A stretch of DNA of 64,000 nucleotides from Paragyromitra xinjiangensis (lineage: Eukaryota; Ascomycota; Pezizomycetes; Pezizales; Discinaceae), in assembly GCA_038503065.1 (NCBI GenBank), contig JBCAMK010000002.1:682001-746000 (forward strand), given 5' to 3'. Numbering within the stretch: position 1 is the first letter of the stretch; each line of letters opens with the position of its first letter. The notes beneath the pieces are model-generated. The model did no database searches. It was not told the origin of the DNA and saw only the letters and a program-made list of their open reading frames with translations. Below are positions 1 to 12,782 of the stretch, piece by piece. The position numbers were made by a program, and so were the translations under genes.

Positions 1-1193
1 TCCGATTCTGATACCGAGAGGAGGGATAGCCTAAGGAGTTTCTTGACAACCCATTCATTATCGCAGGATAGTATAGCAACAGTAGATGGGGGGTATATTG
101 GGATTGGGGCTCTCAAAGTTCCAGAAACGGAAAGAAGGGCATCCGAGGCGCCTCCTCATTCGGCAGTTAACTCGTCCGCGTCGCAGCCTCTTTTACGGGG
201 AGAAATCCCTGGAATCATCGGGCCAACATCGATATGGAAAGACCAGTATGATGTTTTCATGTCAATCCCCGACGAGGACATTGCGACGGAATTGACGAGG
301 ATTGACTGGTCAGAATTCTCCCAAATTAAGCCGAGGGACTTGGTACGACATGTTAGTATCCCGGCGGATCAGAAGGAAAAATACCCCAGCCTGAAACATG
401 TCAACCGGATGATCAGTCATTTCAACCATGTCGCGTATTGGGTTGCAAGCGTGATACTCGAGAAGCCGAAGCCGAAGCATAGAGCTAGGGCTTTGGAGAA
501 ATTTATGTCGATCGCTTGGGTAGGTTGGTCTTGTTTACAACGTATTTGGGGCGCAGTGTTAACGCGTATCACAGACGCTCCGGCACATGAACAACTATAA
601 CGCGCTCGGAGCCGTTATAGCTGGCATAAGCGGCACAGCGGTTCATCGGCTCAGTCTTACTAGAGAACTTGTAAATCCGCACACGCAAAAGCGGTTTATG
701 AGGCTGGAATTGTTGATGGGCACGCATATGAGCCATGCTAAATATCGGCTGGCATGGGATAACACTTCGACGGAACGAGTCCCGTTTCTTCCGTTGCATA
801 GGAGGGATCTGGTATCCGCTGAAGAGGGCAATCGGACATTCCTCCAGGACGGGGATAAGATCAACTGGAATAAGTTCCAGGTCATGGGGGACGTGTTGAT
901 GGTTGTTGTGAAGAGCCAGGCAACCCCATATCGGGATCTGTGCCGGAATACTACGGTGGAGAAGCTGATTATGGATGCCGTATCAAGTATGAACGATGAT
1001 GTAAGTTGGGTTCCTGTTTCTCGCCCAATCCTCTATTCGCCAAGCACCTGCATGGGCTACGAAATTGAGGTTTAAAGATGGTTATTTTTGCTGCGATCAG
1101 GGATTAATGATTCTTCAGGAACTTTACGAGAGAAGCGTTCAACTTGAGAATCGGGGTAAGGAGAAGGGAGGGAAGTGGGCGCCCTGGCGATAG
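1..1193 (+). CDS. Ras guanine-nucleotide exchange factor (Cdc25-type RasGEF), 3' part
   Basis: Partial gene, open from base 1. Exons are <1..519, 575..1000 and 1119..1193, joined by introns of 55 and 118 nt (GTAGGT..CACAG and GTAAGT..TTCAG). The visible 339 residues are almost wholly the catalytic RasGEF domain, which exchanges GDP for GTP on Ras at the membrane. The domain opens with IDWSEFSQIKPRDLV, followed by HFNHVAYWVASVIL. The splice joins AW to TLRHMNNYNALGAVIAGI, restoring the family block that contains the catalytic hairpin. Later blocks are RVPFLPLHRRDLVSAEEGN and the terminal ELYERSVQLE. The last intron is supported because reading through it destroys this terminal helix. The RasGEF N-domain and any SH3 domain would lie left of the window. 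Whether it is the Cdc25, Ste6 or Bud5 orthologue cannot be told from this fragment. Confidence 0.92.
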
Positions 1194-4100
1194 TAAGAGA
1201 CTAAGGTCAGTTCCGATCGTCCCTTTCCGTTGGGCATTTTTATGGCCGTCTCTTCTTTGCTTTCGATGTTTGATTGGGTCTAGCGTTCTCACGTCTAAAG
1301 TACTGACTCGGTTTTCTAGGTCTCCGAATTACTGTCGAGTTTCTCTTTGGCGTTCTTTTATCGGGGGTTTGCTTCTATCTTCGGGATACATTTGGGGGTT
1401 CTTTTGGATTTTTGGATTTTTTTGTTTATTGTGCTCTTGTGTTTAACAACGACTCACGGCATGTTCGATTGTATTTTGCATGGGAAGCATCATGAGGGGA
1501 TTTTTATTTCAGAAAGGATACCGGATTTTGTGTTACTATTTTGCATACGGGGCATTTTTATTGTTAACTTCTCTGCCAATAAAGCTTGTTGGCTACTTGG
1601 CACCTTTCCTTATTCAGTATTATTTTTATCTCTTGATACTGTCTATTTTATTGAACTTAGGTTGTAACGGTGTTTGAGGGATGTATTTTTTATTTCTTTG
1701 ATACTGTTTTTCGAAAGGGATATTCTGCTCCTCTGGAAAGTTACATAGCTAGGAGCAGATGGGAGAAGACTTTACTGCACAGGGTTACCTTCCCGAGTTA
1801 TAGCACCGAAGGAGGTGTGGGATTGGTGTTATATTGTTTTGATCTAGTGATGTTTTAATTCTGATACTAATTAGTGAAATCTTTTGCACCGAATAATTTT
1901 TCATGTGCCTCGATTAGCTGGGTAGAGTCCATGTATGTGAGTAAGCCATCTCTTTGCCTATTCATGAATTGAAAGTAGTGGTTCGGTAGTGCTGGCTTTG
2001 TCTGGGCCGTGACATGTTTTTCGGTTTCTCCCAGATGGCTGTAAGTGATAACACCGTGGGTGTTGTTGGTGAAGCAGCTTTTTGTGTACTAGGCACAGGC
2101 ATCATGATCTTGTCACTCGCTATTCCTTGTCTATGATCATCGAGTGATCGACCATGATAGGTTCCCTTTTTTACGGCGCGTAACGTTTATGTCACTTATA
2201 TTCGGAACGGGAATCTAGGGGGGTTTAATGGTCTTACTGAAAACTTCTTATAGTTAGAGTGATTGTAGTGTTTATGTCGAGGTTTGTGGAATTAGATAAA
2301 GTATGGGATTCGACGGCTGACTAAATTAGTCTATGGCCTTGGAAAACTTCGTGAGATGGTGTAACCTGGTGCGGATTAATTTTTGGACTGTGGTTAGGTA
2401 TATTAACGGTTAGGTAGCCGGCTCGGCATCTGCAGCAATGCGTGTGTCAAATCAGCGCGGTCGATCAGACCTCCTACTTCAAGCCGTTGGGACATCTAGG
2501 TAGCTACTCTATATTATCAGGAGCTTGTCTTGCTATATCTTCCGGTTCTGGCATGCGTCTTGCTTTGCATATCCATTAGTCATCCGGTTTCAGCCTTCCA
2601 AACGGCGTATTGACATGTACCTAGTTCATCCTACTTCCTACTAATCGTCCGCTGCATTCTGAACGGAAGTTCTGCTTGTTGTGCCAGTAATCCTTCTGGT
2701 GAGTGTGCTGTTCTACGTTGCCAGTTATAGAATTATTCCTTAGCATGGCAATGAAGTACATAGAATCTGTCCTCGAAAGATGATTTGCAGGAACCATTTC
2801 ATCCGATACGACATTCATTCAATTAGGATACGAGGTAAAGACCGGCAAGAATTTCCGATGATAGGATCCATTGGAGCCGTTGGTTTTCAGAAACAACTCG
2901 AATCAGAGGCTCGGCTTACCAGAGTGTCCCCCGGCCTGGTCACCAGTTGCAGGAGGGGCAACAAATCATGACGATTTTTGGATCACCATCTTTTACCTTC
3001 CTCTCGAACCCCTCGGCAACAACTCCGTTTCTTCGTTGCATCTGGAGATGTAGCCTCTCTGAGGGCTTCTTGTGGTGTCTTTAGGAGGCCTATACGTGCT
3101 CTCCACTGTGCATATGCCTCGGAGCTTGTGAGTGCAAGAAGGCTGTAGCTTAATTGAGGTCTGCTTTGTTGGCTGGATATTCGGAATCGGATATTGTTGT
3201 TGGTGGGAGGTTGGAGGGTCTGGGTTGAAGAATCAAGATACTGGAAGGTTGTGATTGAAATGTGGATGGGGAAGCACTAAATTAAAGAGGATTTGGCTGG
3301 TTAGTAATGACAGCCATCCCTAAGGGCAATTGTAGGATGAATGAAGTGGGAAGATCAAGCGAGAAAGTAAAGAAAGCTAAGGCTAACCAAAGCCCGACTT
3401 AGTAAGAAAGTGGAGGTCGCACAAACAATAGCTTGAAATTATAGACAAACGAGGTGTCAGCCTTGTTTTTCTCGAGGAGTGATATCGATAAATACTTTTA
3501 GGCTTCATTCAAATTCGGGCCTTGCGGCGTGGGCAACTTGGCTCCATATAAACCAGCACCAAGATAAACAGGGAAGAAATCTAGGGAAATACAGGTTTCC
3601 TGGACTGGGTCAAAGAATAATCATTGTGAGACCTTACAGATAATGAATTTAAGTTTATGGAGGGAAAACAAATAACCACATGGTTTCACATGGTGTTCCT
3701 CAGAAATTGCCACGAATGGCTGAAGGGTAAGAACACATCTGAACACGTTTACTCGAGAATTTCCACCTGTCACTAACTTGGCAGCTTGCTATCCACTTGG
3801 GGATGTTGACAATTGGGGGAAACCCCGAAATGGTCGAATAATCCGGGTTTTCCCGGAGCCCAAGGTGACATGATTAGATAATTGAGTAGCTCCTAACACC
3901 CAATTCCATGTACGAATACAGTGGGACTATGCCACGCCACATTCGACACTAACTTCCGGATGCTAATTCGAAGCCCCTCTTTAATGAGTTTCTAGACCAA
4001 CAAAGAACTGGTGTATGTAGCTAAGCTTTCAACGAAGATATGTGTTGCCGGCTTTGAGCCCGGTTTAAAGGAAGTTCTTGGCAACAGCTAAAGTTTAATA

Positions 4101-5864
4101 ATCACATCCATACTTTAATTTGATCCTCACCATGCTCCAAAAGCCGGTGGCTAAAACGAAGGACAGGAAGTGGTAGATGATCACTTTCTGATGTTTCATG
4201 GCCGAAAGTTGCACTTAGCTGCTCTGGGAGAAAGTTTGTTACCTAATAGCACTCGAGGCTGGCAAAAGAACCTGGGAATGGCTTTTGTTAGCAGCGGCTT
4301 CCGACCTGTGTTAGCCTGGCTCGTCCGCTGTTTGGTTTGTCAATTTCGTATCCCGAGATCTGTATTTTTAGGTTCTTTGTGATTGTCTTGAGTATCAACT
4401 TTTCGAGCTCTGGCACTATCTATTCTATCTGTACTCCAGAAAGGGAAACGATTTGCGTCCAAGTTTCTTCTTCTACGGGAGTTTCCGACGTTGGTGCTCC
4501 GTTCAGCCTGAGAACCTATACTTCCCTGTCCCCAGGGCTTACGAACGGAAGGATACTGACTGTTTCAAAGCGGCCCTCTGAGTAATATCTTTACGAGTCA
4601 GGTCGTTTGGTATTATTATTCAGTCAGTCACTGGAATGAAGGCTATCTAGGCTTGATCAAGTAAGGCCACTGTGTTTTCTCCCTATCGTTGAAGAGGGAT
4701 TGCACTCCGGACCAGTAACTTTATTTCTGATGCACTGACAATTACGAAGGCCATTTGTGATATTATTATCCACGGCATTTTATACATTATATGTAATTCG
4801 AAGCAATTATTCAAGTTACTGGGGTAGTGAAAGCCTCCGAGTATGCCCGTTGGATACTGTAGGATAGCCCCAAGTGTGCCCGCTAAGCATGTGATAAGTC
4901 TCAGGTAACGTGCATACAATAAGGGTAGAACGCCCATCAATATCCGGCTGATGAAACACAATGCCGAAGAAGAAAAGTTTCTGTGTGCATTATGGAAATA
5001 CATATTTCTCCACTCAATGCAACAAGCATAATCTCACTTGATGTCCCAAAAATGACCTCACAAGTGCAGCCTAGAGCGCGGTATTCAGAATGAAGGAGGA
5101 GAGGTGGTACCTACCTGGATAGATCTTATCTAACGCCATTGGTGCCGCCGAGTTGGCTATATCTGGAACAAACCCTCAAAGACCACCCTAGTATATCTAA
5201 AATGTTTGGTTGGTGTTGAGGGCATAGAGACCCCAGCTAATCTGCTAATCCATAGCCTTGCATACAAGGATGTTACCTTGTGCATGGACATGCATATGTA
5301 ATTATGCACTGTGGGGTGCAATATAATCTACAATCTCATTACGGCGATCTTTCGAGCACGTACGTGCGCTACATGACATGTCCGATTTTGAACCTTCACT
5401 TTTTCCCTAGGGAGTTTTGTGGGCTGCAATTGCTAGGATACGAAAGGATGGTCCAAGAAGTATTTTGTTTACAAGAGACTCGTAGAATATTCGTCAGACA
5501 TATGACTAAAGCAAACTAGTTATACAATGTAAGAAGATAGAAAAGAACGATCACCAGAGCGCGCCAGCTCGTGATGAAAACTGAGGAACAAATCTAGCGA
5601 TGTTCAAATGTACGAGAGCAAATAAGCACAGAGGAAAAAGAACGTCCATAAACCCCAAATAACCAAACCCATGAAACGCCCGTATCGAGCGTAGGAGAAA
5701 TAAACCCCAAAATAAGAGAAAACGAAGATTTTTTACAATGGATAAAAGTCAAAACAATACTACCCAAATTTTGGTTTTGGGAAAGAACCAGCAGACTTCC
5801 TATGACGACTACCGTTGACAAAAAAAAAGTTACCAGGAAAGAAATATTAAAAAGTGAACTCGCC
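1194..5864. other. intergenic, no gene recognised
   Basis: About 4.7 kb between the RasGEF stop and the convergent gene ending at 5865. The first 700 bases are T-rich, fitting a 3' UTR and downstream flank. The open frames here (for example 1144-1446, 4337-4585 and 4683-5003) are short, overlap one another and show no family motif. I see no inverted-repeat element or RNA gene. Confidence 0.6.
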
Positions 5865-6995
5865 CTAATCCTCCTCTTCAACGATACATTTCATCTGGGG
5901 ACTTCCGCTTCCGTCTTGAGAGCCTTTGCGTCGGGGGCTCACTGACGGTGGTCTGTGCGAATCATCACCATCAAGATCAATATCGGTTTCGGACCAGCCA
6001 ACCATGTCACAGAATTCGCTCCATAACCGCACGTCTTTGTTCCCACCACAAGATTTAGTGACAAGAAGCTCTTTTGATCGCTTGAGCCACGCAATGTCAG
6101 GGCACCTGCTGCGGCTAGTTCCTGTCCAAAGAGGAAGACATTGGTTTTTGTACTTGTCGTCACCGACTGAATGTTTGACCAGATTAACCCATCGCTTGTT
6201 GGCGCGGTGATCGAGTAGTTCGGTCATCTCAACTGGGCGGTCGATAAGCGGTACGAGCATTAATGGAGCCATTGGAGCCATTGGGATGGATGTTTCGATT
6301 TCGCCCTCGATATGATCCATGCCGTGGATTGATTCATTTTCATCATCGCTCTTATCACACTTAATAGAGACGGTCGAGGAGGATGATTGTCGATGATGAT
6401 GGTTCGAGCAGTGATCTTCATCACAAAGATGGATATCATCGACGGTGGCCGGGAACATCATATCGTCGGTCTGAATATCACGTTGTGGGGGAGAATCGCT
6501 CAAGGAACCGGTTCGTCTTCGGCGATGATGGCGACGGCCACTCTCCTTAGGAGGGGAATATTCATCAAGGCGGAGGCTATCAAGCTCTTTTGACAAAGAT
6601 GCACCACTGGGAGCTCGACGGATTGTTAGAGATGGATGACGATCTGAGCTAGCGCGGAAAAGGCTTGATGGAGAGCTTGGCGTGAGGTTAGGAGAAGGGC
6701 CTGGTGATCTTCCAATTCTCAAGCTAAGCCCATGTGCCGATTCTCTCAGCGCATTGAAAGAAATTGGCATGCCAGTTGGGGAAACAATTGTTTCCTCGAT
6801 GGCTGACTGGGAGCGAGGTGAGTGCGAGGCACTAGAATGGCCTCCATGGTTGTGGCGAGAAGAAAGCTCGAACGGTGAATGGAAGGTGTCCACTGAGAAC
6901 CGGGGCATGCGTGGATCGTGGTGCGAGTTTAATGATCTGCCGGATGGTGACTTAGAGTCAAGAAGGGGTGAATGCATGGTAGCAGTCTCCATCAT
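5865..6995 (-). CDS. conserved fungal protein of unknown function, low-complexity N-terminus
   Basis: Single-exon gene of 376 residues. The first ATG is preceded by CACC, a good start context; a second ATG follows at once. Residues 1 to about 225 are low complexity: Ser/Pro/His-rich with RRHHRRRR and DDMMFPATVDD segments, many SP sites (possible phosphorylation targets) and no signal peptide or membrane segment. Residues about 255-345 look folded: MTELLDHRANKRWVNLVKH, then QCLPLWTG, then IAWLKRSKELL and RLWSEFCDMVGWSE. I recall similar Trp/Cys-rich C-terminal blocks in unnamed proteins of filamentous ascomycetes but cannot attach a function. The C-terminus is short and acidic (VEEED). The stop lies in a long convergent intergenic space. 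Real gene: likely. Role: unknown. Confidence 0.8.
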   Translation of the reverse strand: MMETATMHSPLLDSKSPSGRSLNSHHDPRMPRFSVDTFHSPFELSSRHNHGGHSSASHSPRSQSAIEETIVSPTGMPISFNALRESAHGLSLRIGRSPGPSPNLTPSSPSSLFRASSDRHPSLTIRRAPSGASLSKELDSLRLDEYSPPKESGRRHHRRRRTGSLSDSPPQRDIQTDDMMFPATVDDIHLCDEDHCSNHHHRQSSSSTVSIKCDKSDDENESIHGMDHIEGEIETSIPMAPMAPLMLVPLIDRPVEMTELLDHRANKRWVNLVKHSVGDDKYKNQCLPLWTGTSRSRCPDIAWLKRSKELLVTKSCGGNKDVRLWSEFCDMVGWSETDIDLDGDDSHRPPSVSPRRKGSQDGSGSPQMKCIVEEED

Positions 6996-9900
6996 GGTGG
7001 AAATGGTATTTTCGTTTCTAACGACGATATCAGGATGAGTGAAGTCGAGTGTGACCGTGAAGGCTGAAAACCTGAGGGAGAAGAGGTGTATTTATCACTG
7101 TGTTTTCCCGAGATTTTGACAGAATTTAAAATGTCGAGTGATTCGTTGAGACAACGGAACGACGGTGGTGGAGGGCTTGTTTGTTTGCAAATGCAAATGC
7201 AAAGCTTCTGTCGGAAGAGGAAACTTATGGATTTATATCTACGGGACCGGGAATATCTTCATGGAGAAAAAGCTCCTGATTTAAATAGGGAGACGTCAAG
7301 GTGTGGATACGGAAATGACCCCCTGGTATCATTTACCACTACGTAGCTGGTATCATAGCTCTTGTCCGTAGTGAGTGAGCAGGTATCTAACCATAGCTGA
7401 TATCATCGCCACGCAAATGCCAAGCCGCCCACATTCCCGGGATACGCAAAGCGCTATGGCCTCCTTACTCAAGCACGCACTCGATTCTCGACCTTACATA
7501 ACCTAAACGTACTTCTCCGCAAAATCTCTAACCATACATTGCATTTTAGTAACATGTTATCAAAAAACCTGCCCTATCTGCTTTCGCCCTCAAGTTTTTC
7601 CTTTCCATCTCTCCTTTTTGTTAGCTTGCATGCTTCGGTTCTCCTGTGCGTGAAAACGGAGGATAGCCAATTAGAGCCTGTGAACACAATCGTGGTGACA
7701 AGGGGTCGGATCTTGTCTCCCGATTGGTGCGGCTGGTCAACAAGGGGCTCCGTAACGGAAAGTTACCATAGACAAAAAACTCGAGATATTTCGAACCCAG
7801 ACACATTCACACCACCCCACAGGCCCAGACACACACGCATACATCTATTGACCATAGAGAGACGGGGGCTTCCGACGTGACCATATACGCTGTATTCGCG
7901 TCAGTAGTACGGGCCATGAGAATCGAGATACTGCCCTGGATCAGGGGCAAAATATCACGAACGGAACCTCGCCAAAAAAAACTAACTTCCAATTGCTAGC
8001 GCTCTGTAACTTTCCGCTTCAAAAACAGCCTCCCGAAGGAGAAAAGGTGGCAGACATACGGTCTGTGCCAGGTGGTTGAACGGCACTGAGCACCTGAAAG
8101 GGTGTATGTAGGTACTCACCTGTAGGTACTCGTTTTTTCAAATCAGGGTGGGAAACGGAATTTGTGAAATTCACCTGCCCCACACACCCCGCACATGCAT
8201 GCTGACGCGGAAGTGTGATGCGGTATAAAAAATACCCCAAACTGAGTCGAGGCTTTTGATATAAAATGATTTTGTTTGCACAAAACTGCTGTGAAACTCT
8301 AGATCCATAGGCCAAGACAAAAGGCTGTGCCAATGCCAACGCTAATACCAAGCGCCACGCCTCTATCGCGATAACAAAGACGCACAAGAATTTCAATCTG
8401 CCCAGGTAATCATGGATTATAGAAATCGGTACCATCGGGGGGGGCAGCCTATTCTGTCTCGTGCCAGACGTGTTGGTCTTCTGCTAGATGCCGTTGGGGG
8501 ATGTTTCGTTTCTTGCACTTTAAGAGTCGACGTCAGGGTGAGATCATTTTTGCGAGGAAAAACGAGCGTGATACGCAATTATGATGTGGCTTGTAAGTAC
8601 GCTAAGCCATATTACGAGTAATCGATCGCGCGACAATCCCTGCGAATGGGCTGTTCCCTGCCAGTGTGCTACGCCACGGAGGCCCGTTCGCAGGCTCCGG
8701 CGACGTTTTATCAAGGTTCGAGCTAAACATGGCCGAGCGGAACCGTTTCATCGGACCTCACGCACCATCGCGCCAAGACGGATACACGCGGGCGATCCGT
8801 TACGCGAAGTTCTTGGAAACAAAAATCACGCACTCCTGCAATACCCGTACGTAGGTGGGTTGGGGTCCGTGGCAAAGAGCTAAATGAGATTTGTCCTATG
8901 TTTAAATCTAGCAGCAAATGGTGTAGCTCATATGTAGTAACTTTATCGCTAATCTAAGTACGGTAGCATTTTCGCTCGTTGACTGATCTTAAACTTAGGC
9001 CCGAGGATATACTCGGGTCAGAGTAGTGGAGATGGAAAACCGGAATTTTCCGTTCTGCGAGGTCATCATACGAAAAGTGCGAGACCTGTTCCGTAGCCAC
9101 AGCACCATCACGTCCCTAAATGGACTTCAGGGACAGTACCTAGAGTACAGGTTTCCCTTTCGTCCCTCCGTGCATAATGGCTAGACGGCACCTATGGCAT
9201 ATATAGTTACATGTATGCATGAGACATAGAATACTCCTAGGCTCAAATGCATCCGCACGTCCTTGTTCGGGAATTGTCTCGATTCTAGGGCGGGTATCTT
9301 AAATTTCAAGACGGTCAAATATTTACATTTTCTGATGCTTAATTACGCTACATGTACTTAATTTTGGGAGGGAAGAACAGCTCACTCTTTGTCCGCAAAA
9401 GTTGACTTCTTTGAGGATACCGATTATCCCAGCCGCCCGCTCAAGAACAAAAAGCAAGACAGAAGAACAAGCAAATTTCTGCACACTTGATTCGCTGCGT
9501 CCGCTGGTACCTGAGTTCGCCACACAAAGTATGTACTCGTGTCAGCAAATAGAAAGAGAAATTGACCCAAGCCTCGAGTTGCCGCTCTGCGGGCCTCCCA
9601 TGAACGATCGAGAATCGATAAGATTTTCGGGATGTTTCTTTAGTTTGTTTCTTTTTCTTACTTCCAATTCTTTTTTAATCGGAACCCACAGGCTCAGGAC
9701 ATTCTGTCATTCCACTCTGGATCTAGGATCGGCATCGTACGAGATGGAACTACTTTATTCGATTTAGGAGATTAAGAATGCTTACTCTGTCCCTAAAGTT
9801 AAAAACACGACCGGATGTTGATGGTACTGACAATTTGTTGAGGGAGTGAATCCTGTGATCACGGCTGACTTCTACAAATGGTCTGGAGAGGATTTGTGTG

Positions 9901-12296
9901 ATGGCACAGCCAGCGGATAGCGTGTCGAGAGTACTAAAAACGTGGGACTCGGCCAACAAAATTCGATCGGCGTTCGCTTTCGTCTCCAAAGCCATGGTAC
10001 CACTATCAAACCATTGCCGATGCATACCGGTATGTTTTAAATCCACAAGGGAAGGAAGAAAAAGCAATAGTGAAGAATGATCAGAGCCAGCACCAGTTAA
10101 ATCCCTTTAGGTTGTTTTACTCAAGCATGTCTTGCTGTGCGTTGATTAACCGCGTAAAAGTCAACAATTTCTGAGGAACGGGAAATGGAGCAGTTGCCGT
10201 GGTGACGGTGCACTCAAGCATTTCTAGGCCTTTTTAACTGCATATCACCTAGCGCCCAGGATATTATCCGCCGGACGTACGTGCGTGTATGTATGTACAC
10301 AAGTACGGATTGGGGAACAGGTGCTGCGGCTATATAATAGCGGGTAGTACAGCAGGAGGATTTCTAGCTGACTAGGGCTGGCTCATAAGGAAAGGGAACC
10401 AATTGAAGAAATCCCTCGATAGGTTGGTGGTGGGGCTGCAGTTGCTTTAGCTTGACGTTCTGGCCTGGTAAATTGAATCTGGCAGTCTAGGATGCTCTGC
10501 GGACTACGGTGCCGGTACATGTGATGTATCTCCTCTGGAAGTAGATGTAGAACGTGGAGCTACACTTGTGTCAACATCATGATAGTGACCTTCCATATTT
10601 TGGAGTTTCAGGCAAGGATATATCGAAGCTAAGAAATTGACTCTACTCTGGCACGGAGGTAAAAGTTGAAAATTTGCAAACTGGTTGTCTGTATTATTGT
10701 TAGCATCTTCTAGATCTATCGCTTAGAATGGAGAGCAATAACCAGAGTATTTAAAACATATATGGAGGTGCACTTTTTGCTACCGAAACGAGCTACGGGC
10801 TTTTTGCCATTTGGTGATATTCAACACCCAGCATATTACAGTATATGAAAAAGTCGTTAAGACACCCATAAATAAAACTAGCAATCCACCTCATCTTTGC
10901 ATACGTGGGGAAATATAACCGCCGGCTAACTGTAGGGCAGAGTATCATAGCGCATATATTTGCTGGGATAGTTGATTTGTATCACCTAAACGCTAAAAGA
11001 TGCTACCAAGCATCTCACTTGCGAGACCACGCGGGGGCTTCCGGGGCCAGAACCAAGTAAGTGCTCTTGGTGGGGTAGTTGGGCATGGCTAGCGTACCGC
11101 GATCTTTTACTCTTCCATCGTAGATTGTACCCCAGAGTGTGACCTTTCTTTTCCTTTTCTTTGAGGGACTGGTATGGTCTGTATCTATAATTCTTTCCTC
11201 GGAATCAGCCATAAGCTTCCAAGTTTCACCCGAACACCCTTTGGATTCTGTGTAACTGCGTATAGGAGATAATGTGCAACTAAGATTTCTTTAAACTCAT
11301 TATGCATATATGATCGATCATAAAATGTGAAAAAAACGAACAAGAAAGCTTTATCCTTAGTTACCCATCTATTAGGACCGAACCTGTACATTCTACTATA
11401 GCCCTTTTAAGTACTCCAGGCTAATTGATGCACCAGACAGAGATGTAAAATCGGCTGAGTCCGAACTTGGCGGAAATAGCTATAACATGTTAACAAAACA
11501 CCGTTGTTGAGACGTGAGCTTTCTTCTGAGGAAAGCTAAGCTAGTAGGATTCTACCATGAAAACCTTCGAATTCTCATCGTATCCCCATAAAGATATCCA
11601 CTATTGTTTATTGAAGGCTTATGGTTTGCGGAATACGTTTGCCTGAATCTCGCAAGCGATGTGTACGGCCTATTGGAAATGAAAACTAATGGTACCAGTG
11701 GACCCTTTGATAAGTTTGATAATTAGTTTATTGTTGATAGGGAAAATACTGTTCGCATGATGCCAGTGCCGTGGAGCACCCTGATTGCAGCAGTGGATTA
11801 TTTTGTCGATCATTTTCGGGGATAAAGTTCGAGTATAGTATATCTCATCTCCTTCGGTTTTGGTCTGTCCTCAAAAGCTACTTGTAGCTGAATGCAGCTC
11901 CGAGGAGCTATCTATACAGTCAACAGTAGGGGATGCATTTGGCAAGTGGATATGAAAACTGACTAAACATTATCGTTAGAATGTACTAAGTCGGGATACC
12001 GTATATTCAGCATAAGTTTTTACATCATATGCAAATCTAATTCACTAATATTAGATTTTAGATTTTAATGCACTTTTATTAGCTTGTTCATTATCCATTC
12101 TATAGCCCAATCGGATTTGCGGCGGATCTTGGATAAGGTTTGGTCGAAGAAGGTTTGATAAGTAAATCCCGCTCATGAAAACGCTCTCGCATAGAGAGAT
12201 GCCAACCGAACATAATTACCCTAATCCATAATTTTAATCCTGCTTGGTTTTCGAAACGAACTGGTTCTGCATATTTAAATGGTGCACGGACACTTA
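6996..12296. other. gene-poor region, 5' flank of the unknown gene and beyond
   Basis: About 5.3 kb. The first 350 bases are the probable promoter and leader of the gene at 5865-6995. Beyond that, open frames (for example 8019-8435, 9402-9767 and 9750-10067) are short, mutually overlapping and without motifs. A small duplicated word (GTAGGTACTC, near 8108-8132) is present. Nothing else is recognised. Confidence 0.55.
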
Positions 12297-12782
12297 CAGT
12301 GTGCGGCGAAACTTCTGCAAATTAGAGCTTAGCAACTGAGATGGAACACTATTTTCTCAAACCAGAAGATATGCAGCACCACCACCAAAATTACCAGTAT
12401 CTGTCTAGATATTTTAAGAATACAAATTCTAATACAGGGTAATCCTTTTTGAGACTTATCTAGGTAGAAGAATACTTTGTTGTTGAGGAGTAGGGGAATT
12501 TGTGTTTCTGCATCTGTTTCACCAGTTGCTAAGGAGCAGCAGCTGGCAAAATTGATGCCAAGAAATGCCAAGAAAAATTCTCACAATCACAGCAGCCCAA
12601 AATCTCCACAAAATCAAGGAGATAAATTTCTCTAAATTCAGCTATGTATTCAGGGGTACTTATTTAACCTTAATATTCTTCACCAACCCTTATTACCTCA
12701 GTGTTGTTGTGGTATGAGCTTTGGAAGAAATGTGTCATTGATTTTGTTAAGCACTAATTTGCAGAAGTTTCGCCGCGCACTG
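12297..12782. mobile_element. MITE with 39-bp inverted repeats and TA target duplication (Tc1/mariner-pogo type)
   Basis: A 486-bp element. The left terminus 12297-12335 and the right terminus 12744-12782 are inverted copies of about 39 bp with three mismatches. Both begin CAGTG and share the core GCGGCGAAACTTCTGCAAAT. TA dinucleotides flank both ends (12295-12296 and 12783-12784), as expected for Tc1/mariner/pogo insertion. The interior holds no transposase frame, so it is non-autonomous. The boundaries are read directly from the sequence; the superfamily assignment is inferred from the TA duplication and the CAGTG ends. Confidence 0.88.

Noticed and set aside
1144..1677. Consecutive hydrophobic frames after the RasGEF gene
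   Set aside because: T-rich 3'-flank sequence read in several overlapping frames; the start of the first overlaps the genuine last RasGEF exon.
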